Source: Rhodospirillaceae bacterium (GTDB lineage: Bacteria; Pseudomonadota; Alphaproteobacteria; SP197). From it: a stretch of DNA of 64,000 nucleotides. The position numbers and the translations under genes are program-made. Below the pieces are notes generated by a model that was given only the letters and a program-made list of their open reading frames with translations, was not told the origin of the DNA and ran no database searches. Positions 27,866 to 35,881 of the stretch are shown in pieces. The stretch lies in contig PBNE01000004.1 in the NCBI GenBank assembly GCA_002722885.1, positions 17,567-81,566 of the forward strand, in the 5' to 3' direction. Each line of letters opens with the position of its first letter. Within the stretch, counting starts at the first letter, position 1.

Positions 27866-28120
27866 GTGAACGCCACACCGCAGACCGAAAGCGACCGCTT
27901 TCTCGATATCACAGCCGATGTTTGCCCGCTGACCTTTGTCAAGACCAAGCTCCTGATCGAGACCATGGCGGCGGGCGAGACGGTCGAGGTGCGCTTGAAC
28001 GACGGTGAGCCGCTCAAGAATGTGCCGCGTTCGGTGGAAGAACACGGCCACGCCATCCTTTCGCTTGCGCCCGAAACCGACGGTTCCGACGTCTGGCGTC
28101 TGGTGCTCAGGAAGTCCTGA
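27866..28120 (+). CDS. TusA-family sulfur carrier protein
   Basis: An 84-residue protein of the TusA/YeeD family, which carries sulfur as a persulfide on a conserved cysteine. The Cys20-Pro21 pair in DVCPLTFVKTKL is the family signature. The start is GTG at 27866; a nearby ATG is out of frame. It converges on rimI, and the two genes overlap by 14 bases at their 3' ends, where a short palindrome CTCAGGAAGTCCTGAG (28106-28121) spans both stops. Confidence 0.88.
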   Translation: MNATPQTESDRFLDITADVCPLTFVKTKLLIETMAAGETVEVRLNDGEPLKNVPRSVEEHGHAILSLAPETDGSDVWRLVLRKS

Positions 28121-28568
28121 GCGTCTGCGCCAGGGTCAGCGCGTCAACCGTGCCGTTCTCGTAGTAGCCGGGGCGCCGGCCGACCGGTACGAAGTCCAGA
28201 CTCTCGTAAAGCCTGCGGGCGGCATGGTTTGTCTCGGAGACCTCCAGATGCAGGCGCCTCACCTCGCGATGGGCCATGGTAACGATCACGGCCTCCACAA
28301 GCTGCCGCCCCGCCCCGCTGCGCCGCTGTGCTTCCGTGACTCCGATGGTCAGCAGTTCTGCTTCATCCGCCGCCGCCCGCGCGATGGCAAAGCCGATTGG
28401 TTGTGCTTCGTGATCCCTTGCGATCAGGGCCGCGACGCCTTTGCCGCCCAGGAGCCGTGTTATGAAGTCTGTGCTCCAGCCCTCGTCGAAACACCGGCCG
28501 TGCAGGTCCGCCAGCAAGGCGGCATCGTTCCCATCCGCCCGGATGATGTGGTGGCGTGAGGCTGTCAT
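28107..28568 (-). CDS. rimI: Ribosomal-protein-alanine N-acetyltransferase RimI
   Basis: A 153-residue GNAT acetyltransferase. The acetyl-CoA motif RRSGAGRQLVEAV and the following LHLEVSETNHAARRLYESL, then YYENGTVDALTL, are typical of RimI, which acetylates ribosomal protein S18. The ATG at 28568 was chosen over an upstream start at 28601. In many alphaproteobacteria rimI sits between tsaB and fur; here tsaB is absent and a VanX-like gene diverges instead. Confidence 0.9.
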   Translation of the reverse strand: MTASRHHIIRADGNDAALLADLHGRCFDEGWSTDFITRLLGGKGVAALIARDHEAQPIGFAIARAAADEAELLTIGVTEAQRRSGAGRQLVEAVIVTMAHREVRRLHLEVSETNHAARRLYESLDFVPVGRRPGYYENGTVDALTLAQTLRTS

Positions 28569-28621
28569 GGGCGCACATACTGCCGTGTGATAGCGTCGCA
28601 CAGCGAAGGGAGAGCCGGATT

Positions 28622-29185
28622 TTGGCGTTGCTTGTGAACATCGCGCCGCCCGAATGGGATGTTGTTGTCGATCTGGTTTACGGCCATGACGACAACTTTA
28701 TGGGTGCGGCGATCTATGAGAACCCGCGGTGTTTTCTGCATCCGGACGCCGCGGCCTGCCTGGCGCGCGCGATCGCGCTTGCTGCCGAGCAGGGGCTGCG
28801 TCTGAAGATCACCGATGGCTTCCGCCCGTCCGAGGCGCAATGGGCCTTGTGGAGCCATACGCCCGACACCGATTATGTCGCCGATCCCCGGCGCGGTTCG
28901 CCGCACAGCCGGGGCGTGGCGGTTGACGTCACGCTGATCGATAGCGTGGATCGGGAGCTCGACATGGGCGGTCCGGTCGATGAACTCACGACCAACGGCC
29001 ATCACGACGCACCCGACATCGCACCGGCCCAGCGCGCCAACCGGCTTATGTTGCTCGGCATCATGACGGCCGCGGGATTCGATTGGTATGTCAACGAATG
29101 GTGGCATTACCAGCTCTTCCAGCCGCGCCGCTATCCCGTGCTGACGGACCGTGCCGCCGCCACCGGCATGATGCCTGTGGCCTGA
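28622..29185 (+). CDS. D-alanyl-D-alanine dipeptidase (VanX/DdpX family)
   Basis: A zinc dipeptidase of about 187 residues. The metal ligands fit the family: His95 and Asp102 in HSRGVAVDVT and His162 in EWWH, with catalytic Glu159 and a conserved Arg68 in DGFRPSEAQ. Without an N-terminal signal it is probably cytoplasmic and recycles D-Ala-D-Ala. A TTG at 28622 with AAGGGAGAG seven bases upstream is the best start; a GTG at 28634 is an alternative and the frame is open to 28556. Housekeeping peptidoglycan turnover is more likely than vancomycin resistance, since no vanHA genes are present. Confidence 0.87.
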   Translation: MALLVNIAPPEWDVVVDLVYGHDDNFMGAAIYENPRCFLHPDAAACLARAIALAAEQGLRLKITDGFRPSEAQWALWSHTPDTDYVADPRRGSPHSRGVAVDVTLIDSVDRELDMGGPVDELTTNGHHDAPDIAPAQRANRLMLLGIMTAAGFDWYVNEWWHYQLFQPRRYPVLTDRAAATGMMPVA

Positions 29186-29195
29186 CCGGCCGATC

Positions 29196-29780
29196 TCAGG
29201 TGATCTGGCAGGCTTCATCGAAGGTAAACCGGTAGGCGCGGGGTTCCAGGCCGCTGCGGTCGCCGTAGCCCAGATTGACAAGGAAGTTGCTGCGCCAGGT
29301 CGAGTCCGCAAAGAACTCGGCGTCCACACCGGCGTTGTCGAAACCCGACATCGGGCCGCAGTCCAGCCCCAGGGCACGGGCGGCGAGGATCAGATAGGCG
29401 CCCTGCAGCGTGCCGTTGCGGAAGGCGGTCTCCCGGGTGACCGCTTCACTGCCTGTGAACCAAGCCACGGCCTCGGCCATGAAGAGTCGAGGAAGATGCT
29501 CGTAGAACGCTGTGTCATAGGCCAGTATGGCAACCACGGGGGCGGCCATGGTCTGTTCGACATTTGTGGAGGAAAGAAGCGGCTTGAGCCGCGCCTTAGC
29601 CTCGTCGCTTGTGGCAAAGATGACGCGCAGGGGCGAGCAATTGGCACTGGTCGGTCCCATCTTCACCAGATCCCAAAGGGCCTGCAGCGTGGCCTCGTCG
29701 ACGGCTTTGTCCTGCCAACGTGTTACGGTGCGCGCCTCGCTGAAGATGAGGTCGAGAGCGGTGTCGTCGAGAGAGGTCAT
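29196..29780 (-). CDS. Nitroreductase-family malonic semialdehyde reductase-like protein (RutE/HadB type)
   Basis: A 194-residue FMN-dependent nitroreductase-fold protein. The segments [32 protein letters not shown] and the C-terminal [22 protein letters not shown] are characteristic of the RutE group, which reduces malonic semialdehyde in pyrimidine breakdown. No other rut genes are nearby, so the physiological substrate is uncertain. AGGAGG stands about 12 bases upstream of the ATG at 29780. That start overlaps the possible start of the divergent deacetylase gene. Confidence 0.88.
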   Translation of the reverse strand: MTSLDDTALDLIFSEARTVTRWQDKAVDEATLQALWDLVKMGPTSANCSPLRVIFATSDEAKARLKPLLSSTNVEQTMAAPVVAILAYDTAFYEHLPRLFMAEAVAWFTGSEAVTRETAFRNGTLQGAYLILAARALGLDCGPMSGFDNAGVDAEFFADSTWRSNFLVNLGYGDRSGLEPRAYRFTFDEACQIT

Positions 29781-30882
29781 GGCCAACGGTTCCTCCTGTC
29801 GGTCCGGCTGGCCGTCAGGTGTAGCGACCCTGTGGCGTGTTGCCAAGTTCGTGCTCCTGTCGCTGTTCGTGCTCGCGGCTTCACCGGCGATGGACGTCTA
29901 TGCCCAGGACGAAGTGGTTGCGATGCCGTCGGCCGTAGTCGTGATATACCACCGCTTCGGCGAAGACACGCTGCCGTCCACGAACATCTCGCTCGACCAG
30001 TTCGAAGCCCATCTCCGGTTGCTGCAGGACGGCAACTACAACGTCGTGCCCCTGGAAGAGGTCGTCATCGCACTGCGCGACGGCACAGCTCTGCCCGACC
30101 GCACGATCGCCATCACGATCGATGACACCTTCCGTTCGATCTATACCGAGGCCTTCCCCCGTTTTCAGGTGGCGGGCTTTCCCTTCACCGTCTTCGTCAA
30201 CACCGATTCGGTGGGCCAGGTCGGCGGCGCGCTGAGCTGGGACGATATCCGTGCCATGCATGCCGCTGGAGCCTCGATCGGCGCCCACAGTGCGGCGCAT
30301 GCGCACATGCCGTTCATGGACCGTGGCGCGATGGAGGAGGACCTGGTCCGCATGACCTCGACCTTCCTGCAGGAGCTGGGGTTTGTGCCCAACATCTTCG
30401 CCTATCCGTATGGCGAATACAGCGACGAGGTGGTTGCGATGGTGCGCGATGCGGGCTACCTCGCCGCATTCGGCCAGCACTCGGGCGTGGCGGTCGCGGG
30501 CGCGGATCTTTTCACCTTGCCGCGCTTTGCGCTCAATGAGCGTTATGGCGAGCCCGACCGTTTCGCGACCATCATCGATACCCTGGGCCTGCCGGTCAGC
30601 GATCTGCTGCCCGAAGACATGCCGATCTGGGGTACCGCACCCAATCCGCCGGCGATCGGATTCACCGTGGATGAAGAGGTCGGCTCGTTGCACCGCCTGG
30701 CGTGCTTTGCGTCGAACGGGGCCGATGTCACGCTCGATGTCTTGGGCGACCGCCGTGTCGAACTCCGCCTCGACCGTCCCTTCGGCCCCGGCCGCAGCCG
30801 CATCAACTGCACGATGCCCCTGCCCGACGGCCGCTTCCGCTGGCTCGGCATCCCGTTCCTGGTGCCGGGGGGCGTGGCGTGA
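29779..30882 (+). CDS. Secreted polysaccharide deacetylase (NodB homology)
   Basis: A 367-residue carbohydrate esterase 4-type protein. The NodB domain shows YHRFGEDT, the metal motif [16 protein letters not shown] (His-x3-His type) and YPYGEYS. An N-terminal signal peptide is evident ([19 protein letters not shown]), so it acts in the periplasm or outside on N- or O-acetylated glycans. The C-terminal 110 residues have no recognised domain. The start is unclear: ATG 29779 would overlap the divergent gene's start, while GTG 29851 leaves a signal without a basic N-region. Confidence 0.85.
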   Translation: MANGSSCRSGWPSGVATLWRVAKFVLLSLFVLAASPAMDVYAQDEVVAMPSAVVVIYHRFGEDTLPSTNISLDQFEAHLRLLQDGNYNVVPLEEVVIALRDGTALPDRTIAITIDDTFRSIYTEAFPRFQVAGFPFTVFVNTDSVGQVGGALSWDDIRAMHAAGASIGAHSAAHAHMPFMDRGAMEEDLVRMTSTFLQELGFVPNIFAYPYGEYSDEVVAMVRDAGYLAAFGQHSGVAVAGADLFTLPRFALNERYGEPDRFATIIDTLGLPVSDLLPEDMPIWGTAPNPPAIGFTVDEEVGSLHRLACFASNGADVTLDVLGDRRVELRLDRPFGPGRSRINCTMPLPDGRFRWLGIPFLVPGGVA

Positions 30883-31182
30883 ATGCACAACGACGTGTTG
30901 CCCTTAAGGGGCGCCATCCCTTATTTCTTTGTGTTCGTGTTTGTTTGGTACACGACCACCATGTTCCTGATCGCTGGGGTGATCAGTTACATTGTGTGCA
31001 TTGGGATCATGACGGGTGTTTTCTTCGCAGTCACAAGCGTCGAAAAGACCAAAGCGCGCCTGTGGTCTGTGATTCTCGACGATGCCAAATACGTAGCCAT
31101 ATGGTTTCCGGTTTTGGCGCTGACGCTGATCGTTGCTCCCCGTATGCGACGCCCTATTTGGCGACCAGATGCCAGGGGCTGA
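30883..31182 (+). CDS. Small putative membrane protein
   Basis: A 99-residue frame beginning directly after the deacetylase stop. It contains three hydrophobic stretches (about residues 11-25, 26-48 and 71-84) separated by a charged loop (TSVEKTKARL). No family was recognised. Base composition is lower in G+C than its neighbours. The abutting start suggests co-translation with the deacetylase, but the frame could be spurious. Confidence 0.4.
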   Translation: MHNDVLPLRGAIPYFFVFVFVWYTTTMFLIAGVISYIVCIGIMTGVFFAVTSVEKTKARLWSVILDDAKYVAIWFPVLALTLIVAPRMRRPIWRPDARG

Positions 31183-31320
31183 AGCCTTCACAGTCAGTTG
31201 CCCAACGCTGTGTGAGCAAGAGTATCTGAATGATCCGCAGCGAAAGCAGGAACCCGTGTGCCGGAAGTCTGGATGATTAAGGATTGACACCGAGTTTCGC
31301 CGCGGATTGAGGCTGCTGAC

Positions 31321-31353
31321 AAAAAACGCGCCCGCACCTGAGGGCGGATGCGT
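31321..31353 (-). terminator. Rho-independent terminator for the Bax-like gene
   Basis: On the minus strand a ten-pair stem (ACGCATCCGC with GCGGGCGCGT, one mismatch and one G-T pair) is followed by six T residues. It lies 27 bases downstream of the minus-strand gene ending at 31380. This is a convincing intrinsic terminator. Confidence 0.8.
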
Positions 31354-31379
31354 TCTGTCACTCGAACTGGCGCGAGGCT

Positions 31380-32321
31380 TCAGATTGTGAGATCGGCCAG
31401 GCGCGCGTCGTCGAAGTCGGTCAGCTTGTTCTGGCGGATCACCGAACGAACCAGATCGACGTAGCCGGGATGTTCGGCGTAGTCGTCGAGGCCACCGGCC
31501 AGGGTCCAGCCGTCGATCGCCAGCTCCTGGGCGTGCAGGTCGACACGAAGCTGACGCAAGTGCTCGTAGGCCGGGTGGCGGTTCAGGTTGACCAGATAGG
31601 CCAGAACCGAATCGCGCAGGCCGTCGAAGGCCTTCACGACATGGCCTTCGCCGGCGGGCCGGGCCTCGGGCACGATGCCTTCGTCCTCGTTCCAGCTGCG
31701 CTGGCCGAACACGGCGTTACCTTCATGGGCGAAGCGCGAGGTGCCCCAACCCGATTCCAGGGCCGACTGGGCCAGCGCCAGCGACGCGGGGATCACATCG
31801 ACCCGGCGCAGGAGCTCGTCGAGATCGTTGTCGTCGACATAATAGAGGGCCGCGAGATCCTCGAGCCAGATGCGGTCTTCAGTCTCGATCGGTTGATCGA
31901 TGTCGATAAGCGTCTTGAGATAGAGCAGCTGGGCGCGGTCGTCCATAATGTGCTCGTTGGCGTCCAGCACCAGCGGCAGCATGACCTTGATGAAGATGCG
32001 CTTCTTTTCGGTCGTCTGGCTGATTTCGGCCATGTCGGCCGGCAGCGCGGCGGCAAAGACGCGCGGCACCAGAGCGTCTTCCTCGCGAACCTCGGACACG
32101 GTCAGCCCGGCGGCCGTCAACATGGCATCGATCGTGTCGGCATTGCTCTCGGGAAGGAAGGCGTTTTCAAGGCGCGCGACCTCAACCTGGGCGGCATCCC
32201 GCGTGGCCAGGTCGATCCTTTCCGGCGCGGGGCGGGCGAAGACCGCATCGGCGGCATCGCTTGTGCCCGACATGAAGGCTGCGGCCAGGAGGGCCGCACC
32301 GGCAAGGGTAACGTACTTCAT
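31380..32321 (-). CDS. Bax-like secreted glucosaminidase-domain protein
   Basis: A 313-residue protein with a signal peptide (MKYVTLAGAALLAAAFMSG, then TSDAADA) and a C-terminal glucosaminidase-like (GH73-type) domain. The segment PASLALAQSALESGWGTSRF followed by GNAVFGQRSW is typical of Bax-family proteins and related muramidases; Glu in ALESGWG is the expected catalytic acid. It probably trims peptidoglycan in the periplasm. A separate intrinsic terminator follows it. Confidence 0.87.
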   Translation of the reverse strand: MKYVTLAGAALLAAAFMSGTSDAADAVFARPAPERIDLATRDAAQVEVARLENAFLPESNADTIDAMLTAAGLTVSEVREEDALVPRVFAAALPADMAEISQTTEKKRIFIKVMLPLVLDANEHIMDDRAQLLYLKTLIDIDQPIETEDRIWLEDLAALYYVDDNDLDELLRRVDVIPASLALAQSALESGWGTSRFAHEGNAVFGQRSWNEDEGIVPEARPAGEGHVVKAFDGLRDSVLAYLVNLNRHPAYEHLRQLRVDLHAQELAIDGWTLAGGLDDYAEHPGYVDLVRSVIRQNKLTDFDDARLADLTI

Positions 32322-32393
32322 GATGGGGAGGCTCCTTTTGAACCCCGGTCTCGACCGCTGCCTTCCGTCCTCCGGGAAAGAAGCGGGGCCGCC

Positions 32394-32948
32394 CTACATG
32401 ACGGGGCGGACCTCGATGACCTCGGGTATGTAGTGTTTCAGAAGATTCTCGATGCCCATTTTGAGGGTCATTGTTGAGCTCGGGCAGCCCTGACAGGCGC
32501 CCTGCATGGTCAGCGACACGATACCGTTCTGGTAGGACCGGAACACAATGTCGCCGCCGTCCTGCGCGACGGCTGGGCGAACCCGGGTATCGAGCAATTC
32601 CTTGATCTGGCCGACCACTTCGGCGTCGTCGTTGGCATAGGTCTCTTCGGCCGCAGCACCTTCGCCTTCGATCACCGGACGTCCGGCGATGAAATGCTCC
32701 ATGATCACGCCCAGAATGGTGGGTTTCATGAGCTGCCAGTCACCGCCCTCGCTCTTGGTCACGGAGACGAAGTCACCGCCCAGGAAGACGCCCTCGACGT
32801 GGGCAACATCAAACAGGCGGTGCGCCAGGGGCGAGCGCTCGGCATCGTCTTGGTTGGTGAAATCGGCCGTTCCGGACGCCATCACTGCCTTGCCGGGCAG
32901 AAACTTGAGGGTCGACGGATTGGGTGTGTCTTCGGTCTGGATGAACAC
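32394..32948 (-). CDS. NifU-like Fe-S scaffold protein (Nfu)
   Basis: A 184-residue Fe-S carrier. The N-terminal domain begins MFIQTEDTPNPSTLKFLPG, diagnostic of Nfu, and the C-terminal NifU domain holds the cluster motif GACQGCPSS. The start is GTG at 32948 with GGAGAG seven bases upstream; the longer frame to 33005 has no support. In other alphaproteobacteria this gene commonly stands next to usp, tsaB, rimI and fur; usp is here, tsaB is not. Confidence 0.94.
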   Translation of the reverse strand: MFIQTEDTPNPSTLKFLPGKAVMASGTADFTNQDDAERSPLAHRLFDVAHVEGVFLGGDFVSVTKSEGGDWQLMKPTILGVIMEHFIAGRPVIEGEGAAAEETYANDDAEVVGQIKELLDTRVRPAVAQDGGDIVFRSYQNGIVSLTMQGACQGCPSSTMTLKMGIENLLKHYIPEVIEVRPVM

Positions 32949-33478
32949 TGTTCTCTCCGTTTCCTCCGGCGCCGCAGCCAGAGTGCTGCGATAGACCGCC
33001 GACAAAAGAGGACCGAAACGGTCCCGTTCATCGGTGACTGGAACTTAGTGATCATCGTCACAGGGTCAAGGGGCACGGTGGACAACGCATGGCTGCCATG
33101 CGCTGCGCTGTTTTCTAGCCTCAGGCGCCGGGCGCTAACTCCAGTCGCTTGGCTCACGCCGCTTTCGCGGCGGGCTCGCCGTTGCTCCCTTCGGCCCCTT
33201 GCAGGGGCCTCTCGCCTGCAGGACGTCGGTGATGGTTCCAACGAACACCGGCGCACACGGCGACAGGCATTTTCAGCGGGAGAGAGCGAAGCGCCCGCCG
33301 ACCGGTGCGACTGCACCGGCGCGCCAAAGACGCGCAAGCCAAGCGACTGGAGTTAGCGCCCGGCGCCTGAGGTAACAAGAAACAAAACCGAACGGAACGA
33401 GGGCCAGCGACTGAGGCCAAACAAAAAACAACAACGCGAAGCCGCTCTGCATCTTCATTCCGAGCAAGCCGTCAGGCT
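32949..33478. other. 530-base intergenic region between usp and nfu
   Basis: No convincing gene lies here. The centre is occupied by a 254-base element with long terminal inverted repeats (33119-33372). To its right, 33373-33478 is an A-rich stretch with a short inverted repeat AAGCC-gtca-GGCTT at 33466-33479 overlapping the usp stop. To its left, 32949-33118 should contain the nfu promoter. Confidence 0.6.
33119..33372. repeat. 254-base element with 35-36 bp perfect terminal inverted repeats
   Basis: The left arm at 33119-33153 (starting CCTCAGGCGCCGGGCGC) is exactly repeated inverted at 33338-33372; one further inner pair extends it to 36. The interior holds smaller hairpins, for instance GGCCCC/GGGGCC near 33193-33209 and CCGGTGC/GCACCGG at about 33303-33319. 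It carries no plausible gene. Size and structure fit a non-autonomous MITE-like element or a large extragenic palindrome. No clear target-site duplication was seen. Confidence 0.8.
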
Positions 33479-33982
33479 TTACGTAATGTTGATAATCTTC
33501 TCGTCGCTGAGTGTCCCGGGGATCACGACCAGCGGGATGGTCAGGCGCCCGGCGAGGTGGCCGGCGAGGAACGAGACCAGCTTGCCGCGTCCCTCGGCTG
33601 GGTTTGAGCCGACGCACAGAAGGTCGATCGAGGGGTCGTCGTCGATCGCACCGAGGATCTCGTCGCCGATGCGGCCTTCGCGCAACATCAGCTGGGGCAT
33701 CACGCCGGCGAAGGCGTTGACGTCGGCGGCGATTTCATTGAGCAGGGTTTCGGCCTCGTCGCGCCTTTCCTCTCGCATCATCTCCTCGACGCCGGACCAC
33801 TGGCGGAAATCGACCGGCTGGGTGACATGCAGCAAGGCCACACGGCCATTGGTCGTTTTGGCGCGGCGGCAGGCGTAGTGCACGGCGACCTTGCTGGGTG
33901 CTGAGCCATCGACGCAGACGAGGAATTTCACCTGTCCGGCAATGTGGTCGCTGCTGGGGCCGCTGGAAGGGGTGTCGTTCAT
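33479..33982 (-). CDS. Universal stress protein (UspA family)
   Basis: A 167-residue Usp-fold protein. The N-terminal strand KFLVCVDGSAPSKVAVHYA and the C-terminal nucleotide-binding-like segment VGSNPAEGRGKLVSFLAGHL, then PLVVIPG, are typical. The ATG at 33982 was preferred over 34033. UspA proteins respond to starvation and stress. It lies between nfu and a TIGR02186 protein on the same strand. Confidence 0.92.
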   Translation of the reverse strand: MNDTPSSGPSSDHIAGQVKFLVCVDGSAPSKVAVHYACRRAKTTNGRVALLHVTQPVDFRQWSGVEEMMREERRDEAETLLNEIAADVNAFAGVMPQLMLREGRIGDEILGAIDDDPSIDLLCVGSNPAEGRGKLVSFLAGHLAGRLTIPLVVIPGTLSDEKIINIT

Positions 33983-34050
33983 GGTGCTCCGTGGTGTTCT
34001 CAGGGGGCCGGGGCGATCTCTGCCGCCTGCCATGGCCCGTGCGGTGGCCG

Positions 34051-34830
34051 TCAGGGCCGCCGGAACAGGAAGTTTCCCACCAAGCCTGCCAGAACTGCAC
34101 CAATCACCGCAAGGATGCCGTAAAGCGAAGCTTCTTCATGGGCAAAGACGTAGATATCGGCACCGAACCCGGCCTTGTCGACAAACAGCGGTGAGGATTG
34201 CGAGGCCACAACATCGCCGTCGCGGATCAGATAGGTGAGCGTGGTGTAATTTCCAACCGGCACGCCGGCAGGAAACGGAATGCTGGCCCGGAACAGGCGC
34301 CCACCCACCACGTCGACACGCTCGGGCTCGGTCGGGTAGAGGCCTTCGCTCTGCTGCAGTTCGATCAGGGCGTCGGCGAATTCGGCCTGTTCCTCATCGG
34401 TCAGGTCTTCGGACGAAACCATCCGCAAACTGTCGAGCCCGATTTCGACCAGGCGGCGCATTTCGATGGGCCCGATGTCCTCCAGTGACCGGGTCGCTGC
34501 TACGCCATAGAACGCGGGAACATTGTCGAACTCGACCGATTCCGCGTTGATCCAGATGCCGGCGACCCGCGCCTTGTGCCGTACCACCATGGTTTCGCGG
34601 GGTCCCATCACGACCACCACGATGTCGCCTTCGCCCTCGATGGAGCCGAAAACCAGGAGATCGGTGCCGGTGAAATCCGACGTGATGGCGATCAGATGGT
34701 CTGAGATGTCGGCGACCAGATCCTGTGCTGCGGCCGGACGCGGCACGAACGCCAGAACGGCGAGCAATGCCAGCAGCAGGTGGCGGGGCCAGCGATGGGG
34801 CCGGGGGTGATGGTAGGAGCGGTGGTTCAA
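34051..34830 (-). CDS. TIGR02186-type alphaproteobacterial membrane protein
   Basis: A 259-residue protein with an N-terminal signal (LLLALLAVLAFVPRPAAA), a periplasmic body with VADISDHLIAITSDFTGTDL and VVVVMGPRETMVVRHKARV, and a single C-terminal membrane helix (about 236-256). This architecture matches the TIGR02186 family, which usually accompanies a TauE-type permease; the next gene upstream encodes one. The start is TTG at 34830, overlapping the permease stop as TTGA. Function unknown. Confidence 0.85.
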   Translation of the reverse strand: MNHRSYHHPRPHRWPRHLLLALLAVLAFVPRPAAAQDLVADISDHLIAITSDFTGTDLLVFGSIEGEGDIVVVVMGPRETMVVRHKARVAGIWINAESVEFDNVPAFYGVAATRSLEDIGPIEMRRLVEIGLDSLRMVSSEDLTDEEQAEFADALIELQQSEGLYPTEPERVDVVGGRLFRASIPFPAGVPVGNYTTLTYLIRDGDVVASQSSPLFVDKAGFGADIYVFAHEEASLYGILAVIGAVLAGLVGNFLFRRP

Positions 34831-35750
34831 TGCAGCCCTATCACGGACAGGCTGTAGAGGCTCGACGGCTCGGCGATCAGGCGCCAGAACAGCGTAGCGC
34901 AGACCCCCAGCACGACCAGGGCCAGCAGGCCGCGCAGCTCTTCGCCGCGCAGCTCGGCGCCGACCCGCGTGCCGAACTGCGCGCCGATCACGGCACCCAG
35001 GGTCAACAGGCCCGCCAGCAGGACATCGACGGTCTGGGTGTTGGTCGCGTGCAGGAAGGTCGCCACCGCCGTCACGAAAGTGATCTGGAAGAGCGAGGTG
35101 CCGATCACCACGCTAACCGGGATGCCCAGCACATAGATCATCGCGGGCACTAGCAGAAAGCCGCCGCCGACACCCATTATCGCGGCGAGCACGCCGACCA
35201 GGAATCCTAGCGCAATCGGCATCACCGCGCTGATGTAGAGGCGCGAGGTGCGGAAGCGCATCTTGAACGGCAGACCGTGGCCCCAGTGATGGACATGGGC
35301 CTTCTTGCGCACCTGGGTTCCGTCGCGCCGCTTCAGGATCGCGCGTGCCGATTCCACCATCATCAGACTGCCGATCGCACCCAGCATCACGACATAGGAA
35401 ATCGAAATCACCAGATCGATCTGGCCCAAATCGCGCAGGATGCCGAACAGCCAGACACCGAAGGCCGACCCCGCCATACCACCGACCAGCAGGACACCGC
35501 CCATCTTGAAATCGACCTGCTGGCGCCGCCAATGCGCCATGAAGCCGGAGACCGAGGCGGCGACCACCTGGTTGACCTCCGAGCCCACGGCCACGGGTGG
35601 CGGTACGCCGATGAATATCAGCAGCGGGGTCATCAGAAACCCGCCGCCAACCCCGAACAGGCCCGATAGAAATCCGACCGCGCCGCCCATGCCGAGCAGC
35701 AGGAAAATGTCGACGGACATCTCTGCGATCGGCAGGTAGATCTGGAACAT
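34827..35750 (-). CDS. TauE/SafE-family sulfite or organosulfur anion exporter
   Basis: A 307-residue permease with about eight membrane segments arranged as two halves. Each half carries the family glycine motif, GLFGVGGGFLMTPLLI near residue 30 and AIMGVGGGFLLVPAMI near 190. TauE/SafE proteins move sulfite, sulfoacetate or related anions. It is coupled to the TIGR02186 gene. The exported compound is not determined by sequence; a link to sulfur metabolism is suggested but unproven. Confidence 0.9.
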   Translation of the reverse strand: MFQIYLPIAEMSVDIFLLLGMGGAVGFLSGLFGVGGGFLMTPLLIFIGVPPPVAVGSEVNQVVAASVSGFMAHWRRQQVDFKMGGVLLVGGMAGSAFGVWLFGILRDLGQIDLVISISYVVMLGAIGSLMMVESARAILKRRDGTQVRKKAHVHHWGHGLPFKMRFRTSRLYISAVMPIALGFLVGVLAAIMGVGGGFLLVPAMIYVLGIPVSVVIGTSLFQITFVTAVATFLHATNTQTVDVLLAGLLTLGAVIGAQFGTRVGAELRGEELRGLLALVVLGVCATLFWRLIAEPSSLYSLSVIGLH

Positions 35751-35881
35751 GGGCGCTTCCGCAAGGTTACGACGTTACCATCTCTTTTGCGCCCGCTTCC
35801 CGTCGCCGACAAGCGGAAATCGGGCTAAACGGTCCCTGATCACCCCGGTTTGCCCGAATTGGTCCCGCGACCTGCCCTGGG

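Noticed and set aside
28556..29185. VanX-like gene as a vancomycin resistance determinant
   Set aside because: No vanH, vanA or two-component genes are nearby, and Gram-negative DdpX-type enzymes usually recycle D-Ala-D-Ala.
32949..33478. Short open frames over the inverted-repeat element with the shared peptide RRALTPVAWL
   Set aside because: The shared peptide comes from the two inverted arms read on opposite strands; no start signals or family features were seen.
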